Shown here: piece by piece, positions 1-10,575 of the stretch | Position numbering within the stretch: the stretch's first letter is position 1 | Layout of the letters: each line of letters opens with the position of its first letter | NCBI GenBank assembly: GCA_023548195.1 | Contig: JAJHZJ010000751.1 | Span: 2,832,265-2,896,264, forward strand | DNA length: 64,000 nucleotides | Reading direction: 5' to 3' | Source: Bettongia penicillata ogilbyi | Taxonomy: Eukaryota > Chordata > Mammalia > Diprotodontia > Potoroidae | Notes under the pieces: generated by a model | What the model was told of the DNA's origin: nothing | The model's database searches: none | Seen by the model: only the letters and a program-made list of their open reading frames with translations | Made by a program: the position numbers and the translations under genes

Positions 1-178
1 CACATGTTATCTCATTCAGGCTTCACAACAACCCTGATGTTGTAGGTGCTCCTATTATTATCATTTTACAGATGAGGAAACTGAGGGTCACACAGCTAGT
101 TAGTGTCTGCAGTCATATTAGAACACAAGTCTCCCTGACTCCAGATCCAATGAACTATGCATTGTTCCCCCTACTTGA
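1..178 (-). mobile_element. CORE-SINE, 5'-truncated by window edge
   Basis: Read on the minus strand this has the order of a tRNA-headed CORE-SINE. The plus strand shows the 3' body (cacaacaaccctg), the CORE (cattttacagatgaggaaac) and a cacacagctagt block, then a ctccctgactcc head segment. It is non-coding and was copied by a LINE in trans. The low-coordinate end is cut by the window. Confidence 0.8.
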
Positions 179-1019
179 TAGCTTCTGGAGTCCCTTTTAT
201 CTTGAGCTAGTTCTGGGATCTTTTGATCAACTAGGGATATGTTGACTAAGTCCAACACTTGTTCCTATGGAAATCATGAGTAATTCTGCCTTAATAATAA
301 GAAAAAAAATCCTACCCAAAGCTTAGAGAGCTGCTGAAGGAGAGTGGGTCCTAAAACAGATGTTTCTGTGTAGGAGCCTATGACCTTCTCTCCCTGTTCT
401 AAACATCCAAAGGGAGTGGTAGCTGTCAGGGTCAGGAGAGGAGGTGGTTCTCAGATGGCGGTGTAAAACAATCATCTTCAAGTGGATGATCTGATCTGTG
501 TACAGGGATATGGTGTTAGTTACAGTCAAGTCAGGAGACTGAGACTGGAAGTCAAACAAAGTTAAAACAAAATCAGTGTGAGGGGAAGAGTCATGGAGGG
601 AAGCAAAGATGAAAGTCTGAGAGAAAACATCTGTGCATAGTGCAAAGGCTCATGGGGAAGGAGGGAAAGAAAGCGACAGTGAGTTTTCTAGTAGGCTCTC
701 TGGTGCACATGGGGTATATTCTAAATTGTCTTCTTCCACCCCCATGGCTCTCTGGTGATGGAATGCTCACAGTCATGACCGCCATCATTGTGAATTTGGT
801 TTGCTACATATCTCTTTGTTCTGACTTGAGCTGACAAAAGTGAGAAAGGGTCTATAGAAGGCAAGAAGGCAGTGGTTGAAAGTTACATTCTGGGTGAGAC
901 CTTCACTACTAGTTCAGCTTGGTTCAGGGCTGTTCTCATCAGAGTCTAAAGAGAGAAGGTGGTCAAAGGGATAGAGATGGTTTACTTGCTGAGCATAAGC
1001 TGCCTTTTTATCTCTCCAG
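179..1019. other. No recognisable feature
   Basis: This is non-repetitive sequence with scattered stops in all frames. Two small overlapping ORFs (about 323-559 and 591-834) show no domain, signal peptide or codon pattern that would support a gene. Confidence 0.5.
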
Positions 1020-1268
1020 GCAGCACCATGCATGGAATGTTGGGTCTGGAGACAGGAAGATCTGAGTTCAGCTTCAGACGTTTATTAGTTGTGTGACCCT
1101 GAGTAACTTATTTAACCTCTTTTTGACTCAGTTTCCTCAACTGTAAAGTAATAATACCACCTACCTCCCAAGATTGTTGAGAGGATAAAAATGGGGTAAT
1201 ACCTGGAAAGACCTTAACACAATGCTTAACCAAGAGTAACCGCTTAATAAATGTCTATTTCCTTCTTT
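1020..1268 (+). mobile_element. MIR SINE, near full length
   Basis: The plus strand shows the MIR order: a degenerate tRNA-like head, gtgtgaccctgagtaactta, the CORE with tcagtttcctcaactgtaaa, then a tail ending in gcttaataaatg. That tail matches the L2 3' end, as expected for a SINE mobilised by L2. Confidence 0.85.
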
Positions 1269-1843
1269 TATTCATCCTTTCCTACCAGCTGCTACTCTAC
1301 TCCTCATCCCATGGCTTCAACTGAATCTTTTCATGCTCTCTCTGCATAGCCCCCTGTGACATTCTGCTTGGCCCCAAGAACACTGAGGGGGTGTTAAAAA
1401 GAAGTAAATTTGGGCTCAATTTCAGGAGGGGAAAAATGTTGCAGCTTTTAGTGCTTTGAGTAAGTAGATCTGGCTGCCTTAAGAAGTAGTACACTCTGAC
1501 TCATTAGAAATCTTTGAACAGAAGCGAGGCGATCATTTGTTATTTTAGTGGGAATTCTATTTGAGTTAGGGATGGACTAGTGAGATCCCTTCAAATTCTA
1601 AAGTTCAGTGATTATTCAAAGGGTAAATATACCAAATAAATGAATATTTCATCTTATTGTGTCCTAGAAAAGAATTTCTATCATGGAGCTACATAACTCA
1701 GTAAGATTAATATTATTCAGTTTCTTGTTGCAAAAATTTTGAGAAATGTTGAAATAACATTTATATTGTCCAGACTTGTAATTTTACCTGTGGTAAATTC
1801 CCAGTTTGAACACTCACTCCACTAATGTGGATTGATAACCCTT

Positions 1844-1845
<2 letters not shown>
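1269..1845. other. Mostly unrecognised; possible MIR tail
   Basis: Only 1,570-1,612 stands out (ggactagtgagatcccttc), which resembles the 3' tail seen on other MIR copies. Nothing else in the stretch is interpretable. Confidence 0.35.
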
Positions 1846-1879
<34 letters not shown>

Positions 1880-1880
1880 G
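1846..1880 (+). repeat. (GAT)n microsatellite
   Basis: About eleven uninterrupted GAT triplets followed by gtggg. Confidence 0.95.
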
Positions 1881-2740
1881 TGGGAGTGGGGGTTTTCCCA
1901 ATACAAATTACTTGCCTATGGTACTTCAGTCACTATGTGTCAGAAGCAATGGTTAAAGAGCCATCTCCCTGACTCAGTCCATTATTGCATGCTACTTCTC
2001 AATTAAAGGAAACACTTTTCACATATTATGAGTCCACTTAATTTCCATTTGACCTGTAAAATTGGCAAGATCCAAATTCAGTAATATTTAGCATCATTCC
2101 CTATGGCTTCCAAACTGCATGTCCAAGTTTGCTCCTGCCCTCCTATCATTGTGCTCCCAGAGATTCTGACTGCCTCAGATACTGCTGAAAGCCCTTGTAA
2201 TCATACTAGGCCACAGGACTTCCTTTAGAAACAACTTGAGTACTGATATCAGAATGTCTACACATCATCACACCCAAAGAGGTCTTTAAGAACCATGACT
2301 AACCTGCTCATTAAATACTTGAATTTGTAGTATTTCAAGCCATAGTCCAAGTACCAGGTGAAATGTACTGAATGCTGAAAAGAACAGACAAAGAAGTCAA
2401 GTTCATCTAGCTCAGTTCTGAATGAAATCCAGGGTCAATGTCTGCAAAGAGCTTCGAATAATTACAAAGAGCAGACCATGCTTTTACCCTGGCATAGCCA
2501 AGGAGTGAGATGCTACCAAATATGACTATTTTGCAAGTCATTTTAAAAAGAGGCCATATAAACCTCAAGTCACTTTTTCTTTGGCAGCCATGGAATGGTG
2601 GGAGGATTATGGGAAATGTGGCTGCCCCTATGAAGAAAGACTTTGTGTTGCAGCTCAAAGTTGAGAAATGGGGCCTGAAATGATTCACTCTCATCCAGCC
2701 TTTTTTGATTCTACCCAAATTGCCATCATCTGCCAATTTT
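1881..2740. other. No recognisable feature
   Basis: A 109-codon minus-strand frame (2,407-2,736) is the only sizeable ORF. Its translation has no recognisable domain and no flanking splice or promoter context that I can see, so I treat it as chance. Confidence 0.4.
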
Positions 2741-2995
2741 AAGGTGAAGGGTGATGATACCTTCCATTTACAGATAACTTTGCACTTTTCTTAAGGCATT
2801 TACATGCATTGTTTCATGTGATACTAATAATGATTATGTGGGGAAAGGAGGGAAAAGGTTACCTCTGATGTAACCTATGAGGCCCAGAGAGGTTACATGA
2901 CTTACCTAAGATCACATATCTAGCTAGAGGCAGCATAGAGACCAGAACCTAGATGCATTGATTAATCACCTCGTGTAAGGTTTACTCCCAACCAA
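2741..2995 (-). mobile_element. MIR/CORE-SINE remnant
   Basis: The plus strand carries ccatttacagataac, then gaggcccagagaggttacatg and acttacctaagatcacatat. This is the CORE and head region of a SINE in reverse. The 5' half is badly decayed. Confidence 0.65.
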
Positions 2996-3049
2996 CCACT
3001 CTATGTGTGTGTCTCATATGCACCAAGTCATTTACATGTCTCCTTCCAT

Positions 3050-3172
3050 CAGAATACAATTCCCTTGAAAGCAGGGCCTGTTTTTGTTCTGGCCAGAAAA
3101 ACAAAACACACCAAAAACACCCAAAGCCTAGCACTTAGCCCATATCAAACATTCGTTATTATTGATAGGTCA
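3050..3172 (+). mobile_element. L2 LINE 3' end
   Basis: It contains cccttgaaagcagggcctg and agcctagcacttagccca, the conserved L2 3' UTR words. A CA-rich stretch interrupts the middle. A CA-rich simple repeat also lies just downstream at about 3,251-3,272. Confidence 0.65.
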
Positions 3173-3344
3173 ATTAATTTATGACATCGCACTCCAATAT
3201 GGAGAAAAGGGGTAAGGTGATAGTGTCAGCTTTGTTCCTGGCCTCATGGTACACACACACACCCCCACACACCAATAACTGTGCTTTGCCATATTTGGGA
3301 ATGCTCTAGAAATTTCCCATGACTATCAGTGAATCTTCAACATT

Positions 3345-3605
3345 CACAATAGCTGTCATTTATATAATGCTTTAAAATTTGCAACGTTTTTTCCCATGCA
3401 TTATAATATTCGATAGTTTTAACAATCTTGTGGGTTGAGGGGTACTGTTATCCTAATTTTACAGATGAAAAAATTGTAGCACAGTAATGTTGAGGCTTGG
3501 CCAGGAAGACACAAGCTAGTAAATGTCTGGGACAAGATTCACACCCAAGTCTTTGTGATACTGAGTCAGGTCCAACATTCTTTTCACTGACTATGCTGTA
3601 GCATG
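3345..3605 (-). mobile_element. CORE-SINE
   Basis: The plus strand shows catttatataatgctttaaa (3' body of the SINE), ttttacagatgaaaaaattg (CORE) and a decayed head to ctatgctgtagc. The order indicates a minus-strand copy of near full length. Confidence 0.75.
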
Positions 3606-3904
3606 AAACATCTGGTATTTTCAGCTGCATTAAATCCCGAGGTGATTATTGTACAGACCCAACAATTAGCATTTTATTATAGACTGTCTTGTCTAATTTC
3701 TTCCAGTGAGCCCTGATGACTACTACTTCCTTCCTCTCTTCAGCCTTCAATTTCTTTAATATCTACTCACTACTCAGATTTTTTCAAATCTTTGCAATTT
3801 GGCAATCCACCTATTTTACTCCTCCCCTACATGTGACCTACTCCAATTATACTACTGAATTTGATACCTATAGGGACACAAAGAATCTAATTATTGAAAT
3901 CTAT
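3606..3904. other. No recognisable feature
   Basis: AT-rich single-copy-looking sequence. A 65-codon plus-strand frame at 3,716-3,913 is probably chance. Confidence 0.4.
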
Positions 3905-4050
3905 GTCCTTTAATGAGTACTTTCTCCTCATCCTTTGCAGTATTTGATACTATGGGTCCTTCCACCTGATTTCAAACATTCTCCTTCTTAGCGTTTAAGT
4001 TGATGGACTCTCCTTAGTGTCCTCCTACCTTTCTGGACATTTCAATTAAA
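3905..4050 (+). mobile_element. L2 reverse-transcriptase fragment
   Basis: The segment ctttgcagtatttgatact corresponds to the L2 RT core in which a DLS-AAFDTV motif is encoded. It is followed by gtcctcctacctttctgga, matching the next conserved L2 block. Only about 145 bp survive and no open frame is left. Confidence 0.6.
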
Positions 4051-4586
4051 TAAGTATTTATAAAATATCTACTATGTACCCCTTTGCTAATGTCCTTCTC
4101 TTATGTCTCTTCATGGTATGCACATATCTTTGGCCTCTCAAAATTTATGTTAGTGAAGCATATAAAGACCCTACCTACAAAGCTGAAAAGTCTCTGGGCT
4201 CAGACCCAGGGATGAACTGTATCATTTTGGGATCATCCTATCTAACTTTGGAGGGCATTGGCCATGGGGAATGCTATGGTTTTTCTTCTTCAGCCAAAGC
4301 GACTCTAGAAGCCATGAGGAGCAGCGATCTCTGAATGAATGATGAGTGTGGAGGGGAGGAGCTGGAGGTAAATGCCTTTATGGACTAACTGACTGGTCAA
4401 CCCAATCAGGAGTCCTTGAAGTATTATAGTACGGGAAAAGGGTTTTAGTGGCATGTTGGGATTAAGAAGTATGTGGCCCTATGTAGCAGTGGATTGGAAG
4501 GTGGATGATGTGGTCAAAAACAACTCTGCTACTGACTAGTTCTTTGACTTTGGAAATAGTTTTCTTTAGTACTCTGGGCTGTACAT
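4051..4586. other. No recognisable feature
   Basis: The first 40 bases may be the end of an antisense L2 (aagtatttataaaatatctactatg). The rest, including an 86-codon frame at 4,074-4,334, is not recognisable. Confidence 0.35.
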
Positions 4587-4596
4587 CCATCCATCC

Positions 4597-4651
<55 letters not shown>

Positions 4652-4756
4652 ATCTATCTGTCTGTCTCTCTATTTGTCTATCTGTCTGTCTGTCTATCTG
4701 CCTGTCTACCTGTCTGTCTGTCTGTCTATCCATCTGTCTTTCTGTCTGTCTATCTA
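4587..4756 (+). repeat. Compound (CCAT)(CTAT)(CTGT) microsatellite
   Basis: Tetranucleotide units change from CCAT to CTAT to mixed CTGT/CTAT/CTAC across about 170 bp. The roughly ten pure CTAT units at about 4,600-4,650 are the part most likely to vary in length. The 103-codon frame across it is repeat translation. Confidence 0.95.
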
Positions 4757-4819
4757 ACTGGATGCAAAAAGAATTTCATAGAAAACACATGGTCTATTTT
4801 CCCCATCCTACTTTGAACC

Positions 4820-5056
4820 ATGCTGAGGCAGACCTTCATTTTCTCTACCTTGTTGGCCATAATGATTGCTTTCTCCTCACCAGCGCCAGATTCATCCATA
4901 ATTGAGCTTAAGCGGATGGATGACCCAGGAACTTCTATTTCTGTGATTGATGAATTATTAGTAGAAAACAGCACACAAATGGAAAACAGTGTTAAAGAAG
5001 ATGGTACCAATAACCTTGTTAATAAGGTGACTATGATTGAAACAAAACAGCAGTAA
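4820..5056 (+). CDS. Possible small secreted protein or decayed gene fragment
   Basis: A 78-codon ORF starts at an ATG with A at -3. Residues 1-20 look like a signal peptide: Arg at position 3, a hydrophobic run FIFSTLLAIMIAF, then a small-residue region SSPAP where cleavage could occur. The mature part is acidic and polar with one N-glycosylation sequon (NST, near residue 50) and no cysteines. After the stop, another frame stays fairly open (5,058-5,120 and about 5,116-5,286) and encodes more Ser/Thr/Asn-rich sequence. An AATAAA lies near 5,183. This pattern fits either a short secreted peptide or a frameshifted copy of a longer secreted protein. I do not recognise the family and chance is a real alternative. 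There is no repeat signature in the ORF itself. Confidence 0.25.
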   Translation: MLRQTFIFSTLLAIMIAFSSPAPDSSIIELKRMDDPGTSISVIDELLVENSTQMENSVKEDGTNNLVNKVTMIETKQQ

Positions 5057-5279
5057 CTGAAGTGCTGATTATTTGGCCAATAACTACAGCACCAGAGAAT
5101 GAGACAAATGTCAGTTGACCACCAAGAACTGGAATCTTCTCCTGGTTAATTCGGTAGTGATTGAAGAAAATTCTGATCTTCAGAATAAAGCCACTTCATT
5201 AAGGCTGCACAAACTAGTGAAGCCTCTTGTGGAAATGAGGCTCTCCATGTGGATGCTATTTGACAATTTAGGGCTTATA

Positions 5280-5365
5280 GGATTTTAGAATTATAGGGTT
5301 AAGACTGCAATAACATCTGACCTCTTCATTTCACAAATGAGAAAATAGCCCAGTGACAACTAATG
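5280..5365 (-). mobile_element. MIR core fragment
   Basis: The plus strand reads ttcatttcacaaatgagaaa within a decayed SINE context. It is short and its ends are uncertain. Confidence 0.45.
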
Positions 5366-6615
5366 GACAGAATTAAAAACAACATTTCTCTTGTTAGATG
5401 CAGGGACTTTGGCTTTATGGAAGGTCTTTAAAATGAGAGACTGCTGTATTCATTTCAAACTGTCTAATTACTAGGGACTATGTGCCAGTGTCAGACTCAA
5501 TCTATCTCTTTCTCCCTGTCTCATGGACTCCTGCCTCATGGCTATGGAATTATTCCTTCCTCTCACATTCAGTTTTTCACCATGCTCTCTTACAACAATC
5601 CTCACAAAGTTGAAACCCTGTGGTTGCCTACATTAAGGTCAACCATTTCTACTAGGAAGCTCAGCTCTCATTTCACTTGCTTTAGGCACATTTCCTCTTG
5701 TTGCCTATGATTAATGTGCAGTTCCAAGTGTGATATCAATAAGAATTACTATTACATTGCCCCCTCTGCCCCTCTCCTCCAGAGGGATTTCCTGCTTTGC
5801 AGAGGTGGAGGAAAATGGGTGTGAATGTCAGATTTTATCAAAGGGTTGTTTAGTTCTACTAAACTGTCTCCTACCCTCTTTTTTATTTCTTATTATGAGG
5901 AATGGCTCACCGGGAGTGGGAACAGGAAAGGATATATTGGAACATGTAAAGATATCACTAGAAATATATTTGTTAATCTCTGCTACATGATATGCTCCTT
6001 GAGGACAGGAGTAGTATCTTATTTCATAGACTCACAGATGTTTTCTACATGCCACACACATGGACGATTCAAACAAAAACCAAACTCCAAATACAGAAGC
6101 CATATCAAAATTACTTTTGCAAAAAAGAGTGGTGAATTAATCACAGGAGGTCCCTATTTTTATGATCAAATAGTTCATCAATTCTCTACCAAGGAAGAGC
6201 TATAACTAGCATTTTGATTCTGGCACAAACATATGGGTGGATGGAAAGAAGAGGAAAGGATGACCTAAGTTTTATTTTATGTAGTATGTGATCAGAGCCA
6301 AGGGAAGAAATGGATCATGTGGCAACTTTCTATCTCAACCAATTATTCTTCTTACCAAAAGCTAAATTCAGATATCTATTGTGTTCCTTTTCTTCTTATT
6401 CTCACAAGTGTTATCAGTAACCCTGAAATTTTGTTGCCCTGGAACAAAATTATAGTCACCTCAACCGAGTTACTGGAATAAAAGTAATGGAGTAAAAGTG
6501 AGAGCTTTTTGAATTACATATAGAATGTGTGTTAGTAAATACTGCTAAACAACTTCATGTAAAATGTGCACACATTGATCTATTGATCTATTTTTGAATG
6601 CTTTAGTCCTACTGA
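5366..6615. other. Mostly unrecognised
   Basis: The stretch near 5,990-6,030 (gctccttgaggacaggag) resembles an L2 3' end. A 126-codon plus-strand frame at 5,825-6,205 overlaps that fragment and shows no domain. The remainder has no repeat or gene signature I can name. Confidence 0.4.
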
Positions 6616-6835
6616 GAGGTGAACTACTACTACCACTATTACTGCTACTACTATTACTCCTACTACTACCACCTCTACTACTACTATCTTTACTACTACC
6701 ACTACCACCACTACCATCACTGTCACCATTACTACTACCACCATTACTACTGCTGCTGCTACTTCCATCATTACCACCATTGCTACTGTTATTAATAGAG
6801 CTGCTGTAGCTACTGTCATTACTTCTGCAATTAAT
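6616..6835 (+). repeat. Imperfect (ACT/ACC)n trinucleotide tract
   Basis: About 220 bp of ACT, ACC and GCT triplets. It abuts the 3' end of the next (minus-strand) SINE, so it probably grew from that SINE's tail. The Ser/Gly-rich and Val-rich frames on the minus strand are repeat translations. A 65-bp stretch (6,696-6,760) recurs at 9,751-9,815. Confidence 0.9.
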
Positions 6836-7258
6836 AATAATTACAGCTAGCATGTATATAGTGCTTTAAGGTTTCATTTTTGTCTTGCCACTGGATTTTG
6901 ATAATTCTAGAGGAGAGAGTGAAGCTGATGACTTTGTGCAACTCTGCCTCACTTAAATCTAATTCACAGACACGCCAAGACCTCACCCTATGAAATCATG
7001 ATATCTTTGGCCCTTTTTGGAAATGAAAAGCAAATGACAAGGTTTGCAAAGTGCTTTGCATTTTTGATCCTTATTTCATCGTCACAACAACACTGTGAGA
7101 TAGGTGCTGTTATTATTTTCATTTTACATATGAGGAAATTGAGGCAGACAGAGGTTAAATGACTTTCCCAAAGTCACAAAGTTAGTATCTGAGGCATGAT
7201 TTGAATTCATATCCTCCTGACTTCAAGTCTAGCATTCTATCCACTGTGCTATCTTCAA
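6836..7258 (-). mobile_element. CORE-SINE split by another SINE
   Basis: The host SINE is visible as gctagcatgtatatagtgct (6,846-6,865) and again from ggtttgcaaagtgctttgca (7,041) through ttttacatatgaggaaattg to ctatccactgtgctatc. The interruption, 6,875-7,038, is described separately. Joining the flanks restores the normal SINE word order. Confidence 0.85.
6875..7038 (+). mobile_element. RTE-tailed SINE, 5'-truncated insertion
   Basis: The segment includes gaagctgatgactttgtgca, actctgcctcacttaaatc and a tail near ggaaatgaaaagcaaatgac. These are the same words as in the copy at 31,695-32,275. It is flanked by aaggttt on both sides (6,868-6,874 and 7,039-7,045), a 7-bp candidate target-site duplication inside the older CORE-SINE. 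Confidence 0.75.
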
Positions 7259-7335
7259 GTAGTTTAAGTCAGACCAAACCAAACTGAAAAAGCCCTGTGA
7301 GGAATATGTTTGGAGACAGAAATAATAAGCCTCAG

Positions 7336-7470
7336 GCAACCAGTCATCATTAATTAAGGATTTATTACCATGTGCTGACCCTATAGTAAGTGCTGCAGAT
7401 CCAATGAAAGGCAAAAGTACATCCCTTGCTCTCAAGTTCCAATTCTAACAGAAGAGATAATATGGAAATA
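7336..7470 (-). mobile_element. L2 3' end
   Basis: The plus strand reads gatttattaccatgtgctgacc, then gtaagtgctgcagatccaatg and ttgctctcaagttccaattc. This is the reverse of the L2 3' UTR. Confidence 0.7.
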
Positions 7471-7575
7471 ACCAGATAGAGATAAAGCCTATAGAGAGTA
7501 GATAGGAGGTAATCTTAGAGGGCAAAGCACTATCAGTAGAGAACATCTTTCAGTCCCTATGGACCCTTTATCCAA

Positions 7576-8095
7576 GAAAATCCCTGCACCATGCCCACCT
7601 CCTCCCATTAATGAGTTCCTTCTTCTGTTTTGGCTCCCTGGCTGGCCAAACTTCATCCTCTCCTGACTGTGCTTCTGACTTTCTGGACTTCAACATCACT
7701 GCTCAGTTGCAGCTAAAACTGAACTCACCCAACTCCTGGGGCCTCCTTGCCTGGAATACCTATCTACCCCTGTGGTCCTATCTTACTGGAACACCCCTCT
7801 GCCATCTTGATTCCTTTTACAGCTGGTGAGTTCCTCCCATTTCCTACATTTTGGGGAGGGGTCCAGGCTGTAAAACCTTCATTTCCCTCCCAGCTTGCTT
7901 CTATCTTTCCAAATGTCAGCACCAGAGTATTACCCAAAGAGGGTAGAAGGGAGTCCCAACCCTTCTCAGTTCTTTTTTGTGTACTATCTTCCCCCATTAA
8001 ATTGCAGTCCCCTTGAAGACAAGATCTACCTTTCCTTTGGCTTATATTTATATCTCCAGTGCTTAGCATAGTGCTGGTTAGTGCCTAAACCCTTA
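7576..8095 (+). mobile_element. L2-related 3' region
   Basis: The last 120 bp (ccccttgaagacaagatc, tccagtgcttagcatagtgc, cttaataaatcc) are an L2 3' end in sense orientation. The upstream part lacks clear L2 RT words, so it may be older L2 3' sequence or a different element that shares the tail. The overlapping ORFs on both strands have no domain. Confidence 0.5.
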
Positions 8096-8139
8096 ATAAA
8101 TCCTTCCTGCCTTATCCTTGGGGAAGAGCCATGGAAAGA

Positions 8140-8935
8140 AAGACATCCTAAAGGAGGTGGGCTTTGTGCGGATTCCTTTGTGAAGGAATCTTGAGGAAAT
8201 AAGAGGTAGAAGTAAAAAGAGGGAGCATTACAGGAGTGTGGGGAAAGAGGTTTCAAGGGCATTAGGAATTGCAAATAGACAGCCATATTAGAGGAACATC
8301 AAGGTGGCTAATGTGATTGGACTGTTGCATATATAGCAATGAATCAAGTCTAAGAGGACTGGAAAGGTAGAAAGATGTCAATCAGGTTATAGGGTATTCA
8401 AATGTCAAACAGAGGTCTTCTTTTGGTTCTGGAGGCAAGAGGGAGTCATTAGAGTTTACTGAGGTAGCAGGGATGGAAGGTTGGGATGGAGTGTGTACAA
8501 CATGGTCAGATTTTGAAAATGACTTTGACTTCTAAATGGAGGATGGCTTGGAGTGGGGAGTGAATTGAGACAAGTAGTCAAATTAGAAGACTACCACAGC
8601 AGGAACGAGAGGAGTCTATAGGAGGAGAGGGTACATCGAAATAACATGTTGTAAAGACCTCAATGAAAAGATTTGGCAGCAGATTGGACTGTGGGATAAA
8701 ACAGCATGAGAAGTTGAGAATGAGAGCAAAGTTGCAAACTTGGGTGTCTATGAGACTTGGGAAGATGGAGAGGGGGAAATCGACAATAATAGGGAAGTTG
8801 GGAAGAGGGGAGAGATTTGAAGAAAATATAATGAATAAATTTTGGGCATGGTGAGTTTGAGATGTTTACAAACATCCAATTTGAAATGCCCAATAGAGAG
8901 TTGGTGATGTATGACTGGGACTGGTATATGTTATA
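8140..8935 (-). mobile_element. L2 LINE ORF fragment, antisense
   Basis: The plus-strand words gggagcattacaggagtg, gactggaaaggtagaaag, gagtttgagatgtttac and gcccaatagagagttggtg occur in the order expected for a reversed L2 ORF. It is heavily mutated with no intact frame. The same blocks recur in the larger L2 at 26.5-28.3 kb. Confidence 0.8.
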
Positions 8936-9740
8936 TAAATTCTATATTCTTCTTGATAGTAACAATATTTATATAGCACTTTACCTACAACCAGACAGTA
9001 AGGTAACTACTATTGGAAAGGTTTCTGCTATCCATGAAAGATAAGTATATTCACATTGGTTATCTATAATGTGTCTCCCAGATGGCATTGATAGATGGAA
9101 TAAGGCAAGGAGAGGAAAGCCAACAGAGCAGCTGATGGTGGGTCAGGCAAACCCCAGGGTACCTCTAGAATGGGTACTCTTCCTCCTCTTTCAGCAAAAA
9201 TATCAGACTAGAATTATCTCCATTTACCACATTAAATATTACTGGTCTATGGCTAAAATAGATTCAAAGCTAAAAGCTGCTTTCTTGCCTGCCCTCTATA
9301 GTTGGGAGGGTTACCCTTAGCTTACACCAGCAGCCTTAACTTCCCACCAAACACTGATTACAGAAGGGTCATCATAGATAGTGAAAAGAGAGTAAACTCA
9401 TACCTAAGCGCATAGTATACAGAAATTATTGGTTTTATAGATTAGGATATATCAGAAAAGTGAATGAACTATTTAGATGGGAGTAAGGTGAGATCAGATT
9501 TGATCAGATCTTGGTTCTATTTAAGAAGTCCAATCTCATCCAGCGGGAAATACCTGAAACTCTCTAGGAAGGAAAGATAGAAATTAAGAACATGTTGTAG
9601 GATTGACTTCGCCTACAGGTCCACAGCGTTAAGAATCTTTCTTTATCTTACTACAGGTAGGTAGTCAGTCTCAAAGAGAGAGTGGCATCACATAAATCAT
9701 ATTCAGGAAAGCAAGTCTACTCTGCTAAGCTCTTGAACCA
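8936..9740. other. No recognisable feature
   Basis: A fragment near 8,960-9,010 (aatatttatatagcacttta) may be the 3' end of a CORE-SINE. The rest is unrecognised. Confidence 0.35.
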
Positions 9741-9750
9741 ATTCTATCCA

Positions 9751-9815
9751 CTACCACTACCACCACTAACATCACTATCGCCATTACTACTACCACCATT
9801 ACTACTGCTGCTGCT
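9751..9815 (+). repeat. Trinucleotide tract duplicated from 6.7 kb
   Basis: It matches 6,696-6,760 at 62 of 65 positions. The shared irregular order of ACT, ACC, ATC and GCT triplets is too specific to be independent slippage. Confidence 0.85.
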
Positions 9816-9839
9816 GTTATTAAGTTATTAAGCATTGAA

Positions 9840-10072
9840 TTAGCACTCTTTCCACAAATTAGAACAGTCATTTGACTTCTGTGACTCTGGGGTTCCTCCT
9901 CTGTAAAATGGAGAAGCTAATATCTGTTGTAACCTGGGTTTCTAGCCAAGCTTGGGATGTTTTCCATGTAACTTGGGCATAGTCATATAGCTACTAAGTG
10001 CCACAGGCAGGATTTGAATCCATTCGCCCTGACTCCAAGTTTCACATTAAATCCACTATGGCACAATTTCTC
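9840..10072. mobile_element. Two facing SINE remnants
   Basis: 9,840-9,935 is a plus-strand MIR fragment (ggttcctcctctgtaaaatg). 9,975-10,072 is a minus-strand CORE-SINE head (catatagctactaagtgcc, gatttgaatccattcg). Confidence 0.6.
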
Positions 10073-10164
10073 CTCTAAGGGATCTTCAACCTTATATCTT
10101 GTTTTGACTTATTAATGTATAATCATGTAAGACATTTCTTGGGTGGTAATTTTCAATGAGATGA

Positions 10165-10335
10165 GAATGGATATAGAACTTACTTAGAGTTAAGAAGACC
10201 TGTCTTCAAATCTGTCTTCAGATTTAATTATGACCCTGGTCAAGTTACTTAGCCTTTTTTAGTCTCACTTTCCTCATCTTAAAATGGGAAAAAATAGTCA
10301 CACCTACATTGCAGGGTTGTTTTGAGAATAAAGTG
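10165..10335 (+). mobile_element. MIR SINE
   Basis: It contains gaccctggtcaagttactta, ctcactttcctcatcttaaa and gggttgttttgagaataaag, which is the MIR CORE and downstream region in sense. Confidence 0.8.
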
Positions 10336-10365
10336 AGATGGCACAGTGAAATGTCCATGGTGTTA

Positions 10366-10575
10366 CACGGTCATTTCAGTTGACTCTGACTCCCTTTGGG
10401 GTTTTCTCAGCAAAGATACTGAAATGGTTTTATCATTTCCTTCTCCAACTCATTTTACAAATGAGGAAAGTATGACAAACAGGGCTAAGGGAGTTACCAG
10501 GTTCACACAGTTAATAAGCATCAAGCTAGATTTGATCTCAAGTTTCCTTGACTTCAGGACCAGAGTCCTATTCAT
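10366..10575 (-). mobile_element. Mar-1-type CORE-SINE
   Basis: The plus strand shows the reversed tail (ctttggggttttctcagcaa, tcatttccttctccaactc) and then the CORE and head (ttttacaaatgaggaaag, ttcacacagttaataag). The same layout recurs at 12.0, 26.9 and 37.4 kb. Confidence 0.85.

Noticed and set aside
4587..4756. Regular tetranucleotide array as a possible CRISPR
   Set aside because: There are no spacers; units are 4 bp, typical of a eukaryotic microsatellite.
5825..6205. 126-codon plus-strand ORF
   Set aside because: It overlaps an L2 3' fragment, lacks any recognisable motif, and shares space with a second open frame.
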